Part shown: positions 37,611 to 45,715 of the stretch, one piece after another
How the letters are laid out: each line of letters begins with the position of its first letter
How positions within the stretch are numbered: position 1 is the first letter of the stretch
Source of the DNA: a virus
IMG/VR virus record: IMGVR_UViG_3300024262_000003
Span: 1 to 48,953 of that record
Direction: 5' to 3' (one strand)
Length of the DNA: 48,953 nucleotides
Notes under the pieces: generated by a model
What the model was told of the DNA's origin: nothing
Databases searched by the model: none
Seen by the model: only the letters and a program-made list of their open reading frames with translations
Program-made: the position numbers and the translations under genes

Positions 37611-39991
37611 TATAACACACCAGGCGTTTTGAGCTTTTTTTCTATTTCTCGAATTATGTAGTCTGCCCGCTCTTTGCTATCAACAGAACCGAAGGAAAAG
37701 TAATTTGTGATAGTCTTAGTGCTCGCGCCTGTTGCACTACCACCCATAATCGTAGTGGGTGCAGCGATATTACCTAAAGTAAGATTGAGTTTCGGGAGAG
37801 CGGCCTCGATGCCTTTTGAGAAGGTCTTGACGAGATTTGGACCCCATTTTTCCAGATTTCTGAGCGGTCCGAGCTTTGCGGGAGATGTAATCCCGATATA
37901 ACCCATTATTAAGTCTGCGACTTCGGTTATTTTAGCTTTAAGCTCAGCGATCTTTGCGGCGATGCCGTCTATAAACGACTGTATAAGTTTTTCCCCCCAT
38001 TTATACGCTTTTCCAGGCAAGTCGGCAAGTTCGTCTACCTTGCTTTTTATGGTAGAGATAGCACTGCCTATCTTCTCTTTAACGGTATCCATCACGGCAC
38101 GGGTCTTATCCTGAATTCCCATGAAATTCGAGTCCCAAGCTTTCTTCAGTGCTACAATAGGTCCGGCGGGCGAAGCCATAACCAGCATCTCTTTCTTCGT
38201 TAGACCTAACTTATCTTGCACTTTACGAGTGAAATCGCTTATCTTATCCTTCATTGCAGAGAACTTATCCTTAACGGTGTCTGCAAGTCCGGTAACGGTC
38301 TCTTTAATCTTATCCCAGTTCTTGAATGCTGTATAGACTAATCCGATAGGACCAAGTAATAAAGGCAGGTAGTCCTTCACTGCTTTTAACTTGCCTTTGA
38401 TCAATTCAAATGCAGGTGTCAAGAATGCGACAACTGCCTTCACTTTGTCTTGTATGCCGCCCCAGTTGTTCGTCCATGCCATATAGAGCAATGCAATGGC
38501 CGCGACAATCGCCATCAATGCCAGTACCATAGGGTTTGCCGCCATAAAAACGCTTAACGCCATAATAGCAGTTTTCACCGCCGCAAACGTGGCTATCAAC
38601 CCCTGTATAACGGGGATGGCGTAACTGATAGCAATAACCAATGCGCCGATCTTAACCGCGAACTCGACAAGTGCCGGGTGTTTTTCGATGAATGCAAACA
38701 GCTTCTCGACGAAGCCCATGAGTTTATTTACCGCAGCGGCGAATTTACCCACTCTATCGCCATCCTCAGAGACAAAGAGCGTTTTGAGGATGTTCTTCAA
38801 ACTCGATATGATATTCTTCAAACTCTCGAAAGAGGGTTGTAACTCGTCTTTGAGCTTTGAAAGAAACGCCATTAGTGGTGGTAAGTTGTCTTTGACCTTA
38901 TTAGCGAGTTCTGCGAGGTACGGCGCAACCGTTTTCCCGATTACGATACCCACCTCTTCCAGAGCGGATTTTAGTATCGCTATAGTACCCTTGAGCGTAT
39001 CCATCTGCGTTTCATACATCTCCGCCGCTGCATTTGTACCTGTTATTTTGCCGGTAAGTTCATCCAGAGCCTCACTCCCTTTGCCGAGCAAGGTCATCAT
39101 ACCGGGACCTGCACGTTGACCGAAAATCGCCATAGTGTCCGCACTCTCAAGGCCGACATCGCTTAACGTTGCGATTAGCTCACTTAAGCTATGCGTCTTT
39201 GGGTTGATGTCTTCTACAGTCAAACCGTATTTCGCAAGCGTATCCGCGACCTTCGCAGTGGGATTCAATAACTGGGTCATGGCCCCTCTCAGGATTGTAC
39301 CGGCCATTGAACCATCATACCCTGCATTATAAAGTTGACCTAACGCAGCGGAAGTCTGCTCTATATTCCACCCGAGCTCGTGCGCTATCGGACCAACATA
39401 ACTCATCGAAGTCGATAGTTTTTCTATATTAGCCTGCGAGCCGGCTATAGTGGCAGCGAACGTATTAGCCACACGGTCACTCTCCTCAGCAGCCATACCG
39501 AACGCATTTAGCGTCGAGACAACGGTTTCAGAAGTGTATGCGAGATCCGCTTGCGTAGCACCGGCCAGTAGCATGACGCCGTTAAGCGAGCCGATAATCT
39601 GCTCGGTATCATAACCCGCACTGCCGAGGTAGTACATGGCGTCTGCGGCCTGTGACGCTGAAAACGCAGTGGTCTTACCCATCTCACGAGCCGCATCTTC
39701 CAGCTTCTTAAGTGCTTCTCCGGTCGCTCCGGATACAGAAGCCGTATTAGCGATTGACTGCTCGAAGCCCATGAATACTTTCGTGCTCAATCCTATAGCG
39801 GCGATGGTTGCCGCTCCTCCGATAAGCGCCGTGGCTTTGGCTACTTTATTAACGCCGCTGCGTACACGGGCTGCCGAAGCTTCCAGCCTGCCCATGCTGC
39901 CTTCGACCGTTCGGAACGCTGCTGCTGTCTGGTCTTTCGCCTTAATCAGTATTTCAACTATGTCTTTTCCGCCGCCGAGACCAAACACCAC
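37610..39991 (-). CDS. Tape measure protein
   Basis: 793 residues. Residues 80-330 form a TP901-type tape-measure domain (EQSIANTASVSGATGEALKK, FSASQAADAMYYLGSAGYD, ELGWNIEQTSAALGQLYNAG); two or three hydrophobic stretches near residues 445-510; then long helices and a C-terminal Gly/Thr-rich end. Sets tail length: by the usual scaling of about 0.15 nm per residue, a tail near 120 nm. GTG start with GGAGG 9 bases upstream. It has no visible lytic domain. Confidence 0.85.
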   Translation of the reverse strand: MVFGLGGGKDIVEILIKAKDQTAAAFRTVEGSMGRLEASAARVRSGVNKVAKATALIGGAATIAAIGLSTKVFMGFEQSIANTASVSGATGEALKKLEDAAREMGKTTAFSASQAADAMYYLGSAGYDTEQIIGSLNGVMLLAGATQADLAYTSETVVSTLNAFGMAAEESDRVANTFAATIAGSQANIEKLSTSMSYVGPIAHELGWNIEQTSAALGQLYNAGYDGSMAGTILRGAMTQLLNPTAKVADTLAKYGLTVEDINPKTHSLSELIATLSDVGLESADTMAIFGQRAGPGMMTLLGKGSEALDELTGKITGTNAAAEMYETQMDTLKGTIAILKSALEEVGIVIGKTVAPYLAELANKVKDNLPPLMAFLSKLKDELQPSFESLKNIISSLKNILKTLFVSEDGDRVGKFAAAVNKLMGFVEKLFAFIEKHPALVEFAVKIGALVIAISYAIPVIQGLIATFAAVKTAIMALSVFMAANPMVLALMAIVAAIALLYMAWTNNWGGIQDKVKAVVAFLTPAFELIKGKLKAVKDYLPLLLGPIGLVYTAFKNWDKIKETVTGLADTVKDKFSAMKDKISDFTRKVQDKLGLTKKEMLVMASPAGPIVALKKAWDSNFMGIQDKTRAVMDTVKEKIGSAISTIKSKVDELADLPGKAYKWGEKLIQSFIDGIAAKIAELKAKITEVADLIMGYIGITSPAKLGPLRNLEKWGPNLVKTFSKGIEAALPKLNLTLGNIAAPTTIMGGSATGASTKTITNYFSFGSVDSKERADYIIREIEKKLKTPGVL

Positions 39992-39997
39992 AGATCC

Positions 39998-40384
39998 TTA
40001 CCTCCTTGGTGTGAATAACGAAATAGGGTTAACGCCCCACGTACCCTTCTCAGAGGGAACTAAAGGTGCCTTCTCGCAGATTACTCGTGCTACTAACGTT
40101 CGCTTCACTGGCTCTCCTCTTGGCGTATGATATTCTACATATATCTTTACGTCTTTCGAGACGGGACTGATGCTTTTTGCCGTTTTCCGCTCATAGTATT
40201 CTAACTTCTCCGTAATTGACAACTGAAACATTTGTAAAGCCCTCTCAGGATCTTTCTGATATCCTCGCCATGTAAGCTGAGTATATTCTACCATCTCTGC
40301 GAAGTTGCCCGCTTTCCACGCCTCCATGTAGCTTTCCAAAACGGCCAAATAATCCTTTTTTTCTTTTTTCTTTTTTCTAATCAT
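39998..40384 (-). CDS. Tail-module protein upstream of tape measure (128 residues)
   Basis: From ATG 40384 (MIRKKKKEKKDY). YLAVLESYMEAWKAGNFAEM and QLTWRGYQKDPERALQMFQL form a helical domain, followed by KIYVEYHTPRGEPVKRTLVA, an NTF2-like or cystatin-like sheet. A longer ORF to 40471 overlaps the coiled-coil gene. Function unknown. Confidence 0.55.
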   Translation of the reverse strand: MIRKKKKEKKDYLAVLESYMEAWKAGNFAEMVEYTQLTWRGYQKDPERALQMFQLSITEKLEYYERKTAKSISPVSKDVKIYVEYHTPRGEPVKRTLVARVICEKAPLVPSEKGTWGVNPISLFTPRR

Positions 40385-40406
40385 AGGATTTGTTGTTTTT
40401 ACCCCC

Positions 40407-40658
40407 TCAGAAGAACAGAATGCGTAGAGTACCATAACCAGATGCACCCAGCGCGACAATAATAGCAACAACTCTCCATTCCAAATGCCGGATACGTTTT
40501 TCGTGGTCTTTGAACGTCCCTTTGCCGTTGCCCAGAGTTTCCTTTATCCAGCTCACGTCTGTAGTCATGCTGCTTGTAGTCTCTTTTAGGTCTGATATAT
40601 CCTCCCGTAGGGTTTTAATCGAATCTCTTATATCTCTGAAGTATTCCTCTACCTCCAT
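40407..40658 (-). CDS. Coiled-coil protein with C-terminal membrane helix (XhlA-like)
   Basis: 83 residues: a coiled coil over residues 5-55 and one membrane helix near 62-80. The layout matches XhlA/holin-associated proteins. In this position it may also be a tail-tip or minor tail protein. No endolysin was found nearby. Confidence 0.5.
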   Translation of the reverse strand: MEVEEYFRDIRDSIKTLREDISDLKETTSSMTTDVSWIKETLGNGKGTFKDHEKRIRHLEWRVVAIIVALGASGYGTLRILFF

Positions 40659-40659
40659 G

Positions 40660-40866
40660 TTAGAGTCGCCTTTTTCTTCCTTTTGACCGCTTTAGCCGTT
40701 TCGTGGCTTTCTTCTCTAATTCTGTTTTAAAAGCGTTGATACACTCTGCGCGTGTCCTCCCTGTCACTGTTATGTCCTCGTGCCGTATGCCCCACGATCC
40801 GTCTTCTAACGTTATATCTACTTCTATCCGTTCTCCAGAAACTTCAAAACCTATCTTACCTCTCTT
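40660..40866 (-). CDS. ORF without a start codon, possible frameshift extension
   Basis: 69 codons open to the stop at 40660-40662, with no ATG, GTG or TTG. It reads KRGKIGFEVSGERIEVDITL, then EDGSWGIRHEDITVTGRTRA and a basic helix; it looks like a real protein. Entry is possible by a +1 (or -2) shift on the AAAAAA run (40865-40870) at the end of the ORF 40856-41056, or by a non-standard start after AAGGAGGG. Confidence 0.45.
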   Translation of the reverse strand, partial: KRGKIGFEVSGERIEVDITLEDGSWGIRHEDITVTGRTRAECINAFKTELEKKATKRLKRSKGRKRRL

Positions 40867-41056
40867 TTTTATCGTTTCCCCTCCCTCCTTTCTTGCTTTT
40901 TAATTTGGCTTGAATATTTATCCGGTTGGTTATGAACATCACGCTCTGCACGTCACATTCCGGTGTGCTGTCCAAGTCCGCTTTTGTCCATCGCATCTCA
41001 CGCATCACGTTATAGTCTGCGATTCTGTGGTCGTATGTGCTCTTTTTTCCTTTCAA
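40856..41056 (-). CDS. Second tail-assembly chaperone segment (66 residues)
   Basis: From a TTG at 41056 it reads MKGKKSTYDHRIADYNVMRE and MRWTKADLDSTPECDVQSVM. The frame is open further upstream (KKAADFALEIVRGL) without any start codon and overlaps the end of the 41110-41559 gene in the -1 frame. This is the G/GT arrangement of tailed viruses, so it is probably made as a -1 frameshift fusion; TTG initiation is the alternative. Confidence 0.55.
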   Translation of the reverse strand: MKGKKSTYDHRIADYNVMREMRWTKADLDSTPECDVQSVMFITNRINIQAKLKSKKGGRGNDKKER

Positions 41057-41109
41057 CCCCCTGACTATTTCAAGTGCGAAATCGGCGGCTTTCTTCGGTA
41101 AAACGTGTT

Positions 41110-41559
41110 TTATGCCTTCTGGATCTCGGTCATCGTCCCCAGTATCGAGCTTATGTTCGATTCGATATTGATACCCAAGCCAGCGGTAAAATCCTCGTAA
41201 CTGCCTATCTCCTTTTTGGATTCTTTGATGAGATCCATGAGCGTCATCTGCGGCAAATCCGTGAGTTCCTCGTAGTCCAGGTCAGTCGTAAGCATCACCG
41301 CCATGATGTTCTTTATCGCATCGTCAAATTCAGTCATCTGTATGAATTCCGCCAGCTTTTCAGGGCTCGAAAGTAGTTGCGCGAAGATTCTCTTTTCGTC
41401 TATGCCTTCATCTGCCTTGTCGCCGATGATTTTCTCCATATCCAACGAATCAAAGAAGAGCGTGGGTATCAGAAGTTCCACACGTCTACATGCTCGATGT
41501 GTAATCTCCCGCATACCCCTCATTTCATATTCCGCTTCGTCTATAGTGACTTTTCTCAT
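41110..41559 (-). CDS. Tail-assembly chaperone (lambda G-like)
   Basis: 149 residues from ATG 41559, overlapping the stop of the tail tube gene (ATGA). MRKVTIDEAEYEMRGMREIT and a helical body fit tail-assembly chaperones, which hold the tape measure before the tube forms. Position between tail tube and tape measure is diagnostic. GGGG (41137-41140) nine codons before the stop is a possible slip site for the -1 fusion. Confidence 0.65.
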   Translation of the reverse strand: MRKVTIDEAEYEMRGMREITHRACRRVELLIPTLFFDSLDMEKIIGDKADEGIDEKRIFAQLLSSPEKLAEFIQMTEFDDAIKNIMAVMLTTDLDYEELTDLPQMTLMDLIKESKKEIGSYEDFTAGLGINIESNISSILGTMTEIQKA

Positions 41560-43331
41560 TCGTACACCCAGCTCTGAGTTCCTTTCGGCTGTGTCGTTAT
41601 ATCCGTATATGCGCTTACTCGACCCCGTATCCAATACGCCACTATGCTATCTATCGTTGTCGCTGCCCAATCTGTCTGTACGGTATGCGTGATTGTCTGC
41701 CAACCTGCGACTGTGAACCCGGTAGATCCGTCTGATATGCCTACACACGCTACCCATGTGCTGCCGTTGTAATATTCCCAAGTGATTGTCCACGTCCCAA
41801 CGCCCGCCGTGCCGATATTCAGTTGTAAAGTATCGAATGTCTCGCTATAGCCGAAGTAATAAGCGTCGTTAACTGCTGGTGTCGCCGGTAAAAGAGTCAT
41901 GTCCGTTACGGTAACATTGTTTGCCGCACTGGTTTCACCAGTAAAAACCGTGCCATCATCTGCGACTGCGCCAAGCATGTCTCTGGCGATTGTCAAATCG
42001 TACACCCAGCTCTGAGTTCCTTTCGGCTGTGTCGTTACGGCTGTGTATGCGCTTACTCGACCTCTAATCCAGAAAGCTTCTATACTGTTAACGGTGGTTT
42101 TCGCCCAATCCGCTTGCTGTGTATGCGTGACTTTGTGCCACCCGGCTGCTGCTGTGAATCCCGTGGTCAAATCGGATATTCCTACGCAGGTCGTCCATGC
42201 AGTACCGTCCCAGTATTCCCAGGTAATAGTCCACGTCCCAACCCCGGCCGTGCCGATATTGAGCTCAAGCGTACTGAATTTCTCGCTCTCGCCGAAGTAA
42301 TACGCGTCGTCCTCTGCTGGGGTTGCCGGTAAAAGCGTCATATCGTTTACGGTATTATTATTTGCTCCAGTGGTTTCGGTTGTCAAAACCGTGCCGTCGT
42401 CTGCGACTGCACCACCCATAAACCGTGCAATTACCAAATCCGGCTGATCCGTTATTGCCGTGACTTCCTCTCCAAAGAAGTCGTCCGGACTTATCTCAGG
42501 ATTCCATTCTGGCCATATCAATCCTTTGACCATGAAAATCCTCTCGCCAAGTGTAAATCTGAAGTTCTGCTTTGTCGAGTTCTTTACCAGATCGTAGAAG
42601 GTCAGGTCCGTCCACGTCATTTCCGCAGATAAGGAGATTGACCTATTCTTGACTACGTGCCCAGCCGCCTTTGTCCACATTGTGGAATCGACGTCCTTTG
42701 GCAATTCTATATCATTTGTTATCTCTAATTTCAGGTCGCCTACATTATGTGCTATCTCTGTTGTCGGCGGATCGTTTGCATCCATCCTCATATCCGTTAT
42801 GTCGGACCATAAGAACGGATCGCCAGTTGCTTCGCCTGCGTGTGAACCCGTACCTGCCGGGTCGGTTGTTGTTGGGTCTGCAACGTCACCTACTAACATA
42901 TCCACATCAACGGTTGCGATGCCGAACTTAGGCAGCGATAGTGACCATTTAGGACATACTGCACCTTTATATGTAGTATAGTTCATCACATCGCTTACTT
43001 CAATTCCCTGCACCATTGATATTGATTTGATTGTGTCCGACAATCCATCTGGCACCCCCGTGACGAATTCTACAAAATCCCAGTCTTGCGGTTTGTATGT
43101 GAACGGTGCGCTGAGTTCGCCCCCGACTTGCAGATTCCGCATATTGACGAGTGTATTCGTATCTTCCGCATCACCAAGGTATCTTATCTCTTCAAACGTT
43201 TTCTTTATTGCTGGACTGAACGGATTTACCAGCCCAAGCCATCGTAAAGTTGGATTATCCGGTATGGTGCCGAAAGTAGCCTCCTCCACATATTCTATAC
43301 TCTTCGTACCCACAATGGGCATTTTAGCCAT
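41556..43331 (-). CDS. Major tail tube protein with two C-terminal Ig-like modules
   Basis: 591 residues. Residues 1-300 are the tube subunit (GTKSIEYVEEATFGTIPDNP, LSAEMTWTDLTFYDLV). Then come two tandem modules of about 145 residues (roughly 305-445 and 446-591), each with LNIGTAGVGTWTITWEY and IRGRVSAYT. Such modules decorate tail surfaces and may bind the host or matrix. The DNA of the modules is a direct repeat with a 438-base offset. SD AAAGGAGG before the ATG; late promoter copy 4 upstream. Confidence 0.75.
   Translation of the reverse strand: MAKMPIVGTKSIEYVEEATFGTIPDNPTLRWLGLVNPFSPAIKKTFEEIRYLGDAEDTNTLVNMRNLQVGGELSAPFTYKPQDWDFVEFVTGVPDGLSDTIKSISMVQGIEVSDVMNYTTYKGAVCPKWSLSLPKFGIATVDVDMLVGDVADPTTTDPAGTGSHAGEATGDPFLWSDITDMRMDANDPPTTEIAHNVGDLKLEITNDIELPKDVDSTMWTKAAGHVVKNRSISLSAEMTWTDLTFYDLVKNSTKQNFRFTLGERIFMVKGLIWPEWNPEISPDDFFGEEVTAITDQPDLVIARFMGGAVADDGTVLTTETTGANNNTVNDMTLLPATPAEDDAYYFGESEKFSTLELNIGTAGVGTWTITWEYWDGTAWTTCVGISDLTTGFTAAAGWHKVTHTQQADWAKTTVNSIEAFWIRGRVSAYTAVTTQPKGTQSWVYDLTIARDMLGAVADDGTVFTGETSAANNVTVTDMTLLPATPAVNDAYYFGYSETFDTLQLNIGTAGVGTWTITWEYYNGSTWVACVGISDGSTGFTVAGWQTITHTVQTDWAATTIDSIVAYWIRGRVSAYTDITTQPKGTQSWVYE
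41562..42437 (-). repeat. Tandem 438-base coding repeat
   Basis: The stretch starting CGTACACCCAGCTCTGAGTT at 41562 recurs at 42000 with high identity, giving the two modules of the tail tube protein. The first 39 bases are identical, which points to recent duplication or gene conversion. Confidence 0.8.
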
Positions 43332-43377
43332 TTTCTATTTTTTTCCTCCTTTTATGTATCCTAACGCAAAAAAACGT

Positions 43378-43396
43378 TTTAAACAGGACGTTTACA
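43378..43396 (-). promoter_or_regulatory. Late promoter motif, copy 4 (tail tube operon)
   Basis: Minus-strand TGTAAACGTCCTGTTTAAA. TATA lies 47 bases before the ATG, so this mRNA alone among the five has a leader, with an SD site. Confidence 0.8.
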
Positions 43397-43399
43397 TTC

Positions 43400-43837
43400 C
43401 TAATCATACTGAACCACAGATAGTTTCATCTGATGCCCGAAGTATTCAAATGTGCCCTGATAGTTACGAAGCGCTACACTCTCGATTTTATCTATCTTAC
43501 TCGTTTTTACCGAGCCGCTTAAGGTTACGTCACCGGCAAGTGCTTGATAGGCGTTATGCTGTAACGCATCTAATACGGTGGCTACAGCGTCGTGGCGTGT
43601 CAGATTCTCATAAGATTCACCGAGGAACATCACCGTCACTTCTCCGTCCCATAACTGTTTTGTCGTGCCTATACCTTTGAACGCTCCGACCGTAAGCCCT
43701 TTAGCGAAGAGACAGAAGGGTGTTTTGTTGATGCCTGGTTCAAAAGTGTACTTCCGGTATAGTTTTATTATGTCTTTTGTGTCTGCATCCGCACTGAGAA
43801 TCGTTTGTATGCCTGCGAAAATCGGTATGAATTTCAT
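43400..43837 (-). CDS. Tail terminator-like protein (145 residues)
   Basis: FIPIFAGIQTILSADADTKD, LWDGEVTVMFLGESYENLTR, LSGSVKTSKIDKIESVALRN, and a final GTFEYFGHQMKLSVVQYD follow the strand-helix layout of tail terminator/minor tail proteins, placed between connector and tube as expected. Its ATG overlaps the connector stop. Confidence 0.6.
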   Translation of the reverse strand: MKFIPIFAGIQTILSADADTKDIIKLYRKYTFEPGINKTPFCLFAKGLTVGAFKGIGTTKQLWDGEVTVMFLGESYENLTRHDAVATVLDALQHNAYQALAGDVTLSGSVKTSKIDKIESVALRNYQGTFEYFGHQMKLSVVQYD

Positions 43838-44268
43838 AAGCGGCCTCCTATCGAATATTCCTCCCCGGTATAGACTGCTAATATCTCACGCGGTACGTTT
43901 GACGTGCCCGCCTTACGTGAAGGGGGTGTTAAGCCGTTGTTCAGCATCCAGCGTTCGAGCGTTTTGAAAGCATCGTCGCGGTCTATCTTCGTATCCTCAG
44001 CTATTCGGCCCTGGCGTTCTTGCCGCCTGAGTTCCATAAAATACGCTGTGAGCCGGGAGGCTGCTAATACAATTCCTTTATTCTTCACCTCGGCCAGCTC
44101 GGTTGTCGTGAAGTTCGCTTCGCGTCCAATGAACGTATTCACCTCATCACGTGCTAAATCTGCCTGAGCTGCTATGTCTGCCGAAAGCGTACTGGCATCG
44201 TAGAGATCAGTATCTATGAATCGTTTTACACTGTCCCCGTCTGAATATGTGCCTGAGATTAACGACAT
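43834..44268 (-). CDS. Head-tail connector (HK97 gp6-like)
   Basis: 144 residues, helical: SVKRFIDTDLYDASTLSADI, LAASRLTAYFMELRRQERQG, then FKTLERWMLNNGL. Size and helical bundle fit the DUF3199/gp6-like adaptors that sit under the portal. Order after the capsid gene supports it. Confidence 0.6.
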   Translation of the reverse strand: MSLISGTYSDGDSVKRFIDTDLYDASTLSADIAAQADLARDEVNTFIGREANFTTTELAEVKNKGIVLAASRLTAYFMELRRQERQGRIAEDTKIDRDDAFKTLERWMLNNGLTPPSRKAGTSNVPREILAVYTGEEYSIGGRL

Positions 44269-44315
44269 TTATACTCTCACTCTCTCAAAATCCGATTAGC
44301 AAAAATATAGAGGGA

Positions 44316-44333
44316 CGGTGTATAACAACACCG
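44316..44333 (-). terminator. Hairpin terminator between head and connector units
   Basis: CGGTGT/ACACCG with a 6-base loop, flanked by more G-C pairs and followed on the minus strand by a T-rich run near 44301-44305. It lies just after the stop of 44362-44733. Confidence 0.5.
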
Positions 44334-44361
44334 CCCCATTGTTTTGGTTTTTTGTATATCT

Positions 44362-44733
44362 TCATTCTTTGGTTTTCTCTGCATCAGCAGCGGCCTCAGT
44401 GTCCTCATCAGATTTGATTTCTTTGAATAGATCGAAAACCCTCGTAATGAGTGGTGCGTCCGTGGCACTGAACCCTCGCAAAGTCTCGAAGCTCGTTTTG
44501 ATGACTGAGAGCTCTCCCTTATCAAGCTCGACTGTTTTCTCTTTGGATTCGACTATCTTAGCCACTAACGGGAGTCGTGCGTATATGTCCGCTCCTGTGA
44601 GTTGTAACGCGGGGTGTAGCAGAAGATCCCGAAGCCGTTCTCTAACGTTGTATGGAGTTCCTCTGCTGGCCTTACCGCCCGGAGTGCCTTTTGGCTGGCT
44701 TACTGCATAGTCCGATATATCCAGTTCGTACAT
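44362..44733 (-). CDS. Unknown head-module protein (123 residues)
   Basis: SQPKGTPGGKASRGTPYNVR then a helical part (LRDLLLHPALQLTGADIYAR) and an acidic C-terminus. Located between major capsid and connector, with its own TATA box (44755-44763). Possibly a small capsid accessory or regulatory protein. Confidence 0.6.
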   Translation of the reverse strand: MYELDISDYAVSQPKGTPGGKASRGTPYNVRERLRDLLLHPALQLTGADIYARLPLVAKIVESKEKTVELDKGELSVIKTSFETLRGFSATDAPLITRVFDLFKEIKSDEDTEAAADAEKTKE

Positions 44734-44754
44734 AGTTTAGCTAACACTTCGCTC

Positions 44755-44763
44755 AATATAAAC
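44755..44763 (-). promoter_or_regulatory. TATA box for 44362-44733
   Basis: Minus-strand AAAGGTTTATATTGAG, 22-30 bases before the ATG. Confidence 0.55.
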
Positions 44764-44808
44764 CTTTGCTACGGAATGTTACCTGTTGTTACTTTTAGCG
44801 TTTTCTCC

Positions 44809-45693
44809 TTATATGCTCCCAATCTTACAGATCGCTGTCGTCTGCTTGATCACTGGGACCATTACTTCCCATACGTGTCCATAGAGCGGACTGGTGTCTG
44901 GGTTCTTGGAATCCTCGCCAAGCGCCGTGTGAATTTGCACGGGATTGACAAGCTCGAAGTACACTCGTGCCGGGTCAACCGGGATTAAGAGAGCGTTAGC
45001 TGCGGTCATGTCGTGGCATTGCCATATCCTCCCTTCACGCATGTTAGGATTGTCGAGGTTTAGCATCTCTAAGACTTCTTTTTGCTCTCGGCCACCGCTT
45101 GTCAGCACACTACCGCGTAGCTCTGCCGCTTGATCCTTATGCAGCAACAGATGATATGGTCCGCTTACACCAAGGTCCTCCAATGCTGAGATGCCTTTTT
45201 GCGCGGATACAATACCGTTTCCTGCTGTTGCGAACGTTGCGCCTGTTGCCGTTGTTCCTGCGGCCTGATAGAGGCCTTTAACTTCGTAATTAGTCCCGTC
45301 TGGTTTCCAACCGTTGATGATCATCGCGTCTTCTTGCTTTCCCACAACATAAGCAGCACTGGTCGCGCCCGCTGCGTCTAATGCCTTCCCTTCGCTCTTG
45401 AATGCGAGGTATTCCTGACGTGGTACGGTGAAACTCTTATGCAAAATCGGAACTTGCTTTCTTGCAGTCGTCACCTGAATCATATCGGCCGATTTGCCTA
45501 CTTCGTCCAGGTTGTAGGTGATCTGACCCTCACTCATCTCCGTGATTGTGTCGATGTCTACCGCATACTTGCCGACGCCCCGTAATTTTGTATTCTCTGC
45601 AATCAGTTGTCTGCCTATTAACATCCTTCTTAGCGGTTCTACCATGTCAGCATCAAGCATCTTGGAAGCCCGCTGTAAAACTGTATCTGCCAT
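44809..45693 (-). CDS. Major capsid protein, HK97 fold (encapsulin-like)
   Basis: 294 residues. The N-terminal helix, TKLRGVGKYAVDIDTITEMS, the E-loop with VTTARKQVPILHKSFTVPRQ, LAFKSEGKALDAAGATSAAY and the closing EVMVPVIKQTTAICKIGSI follow the encapsulin-like branch of HK97-fold capsid proteins (Linocin_M18). No long N-terminal delta domain, so the separate scaffold (46648-48090) is needed. AAAGGAGGT precedes the ATG. Confidence 0.85.
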   Translation of the reverse strand: MADTVLQRASKMLDADMVEPLRRMLIGRQLIAENTKLRGVGKYAVDIDTITEMSEGQITYNLDEVGKSADMIQVTTARKQVPILHKSFTVPRQEYLAFKSEGKALDAAGATSAAYVVGKQEDAMIINGWKPDGTNYEVKGLYQAAGTTATGATFATAGNGIVSAQKGISALEDLGVSGPYHLLLHKDQAAELRGSVLTSGGREQKEVLEMLNLDNPNMREGRIWQCHDMTAANALLIPVDPARVYFELVNPVQIHTALGEDSKNPDTSPLYGHVWEVMVPVIKQTTAICKIGSI

Positions 45694-45715
45694 TTTGTTT
45701 TCTTTTTACCTCCTT

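Noticed and set aside
40407-40658. Holin of a lysis cassette
   Set aside because: A coiled coil with one membrane helix fits, but no endolysin is present nearby, so lysis function is not claimed.
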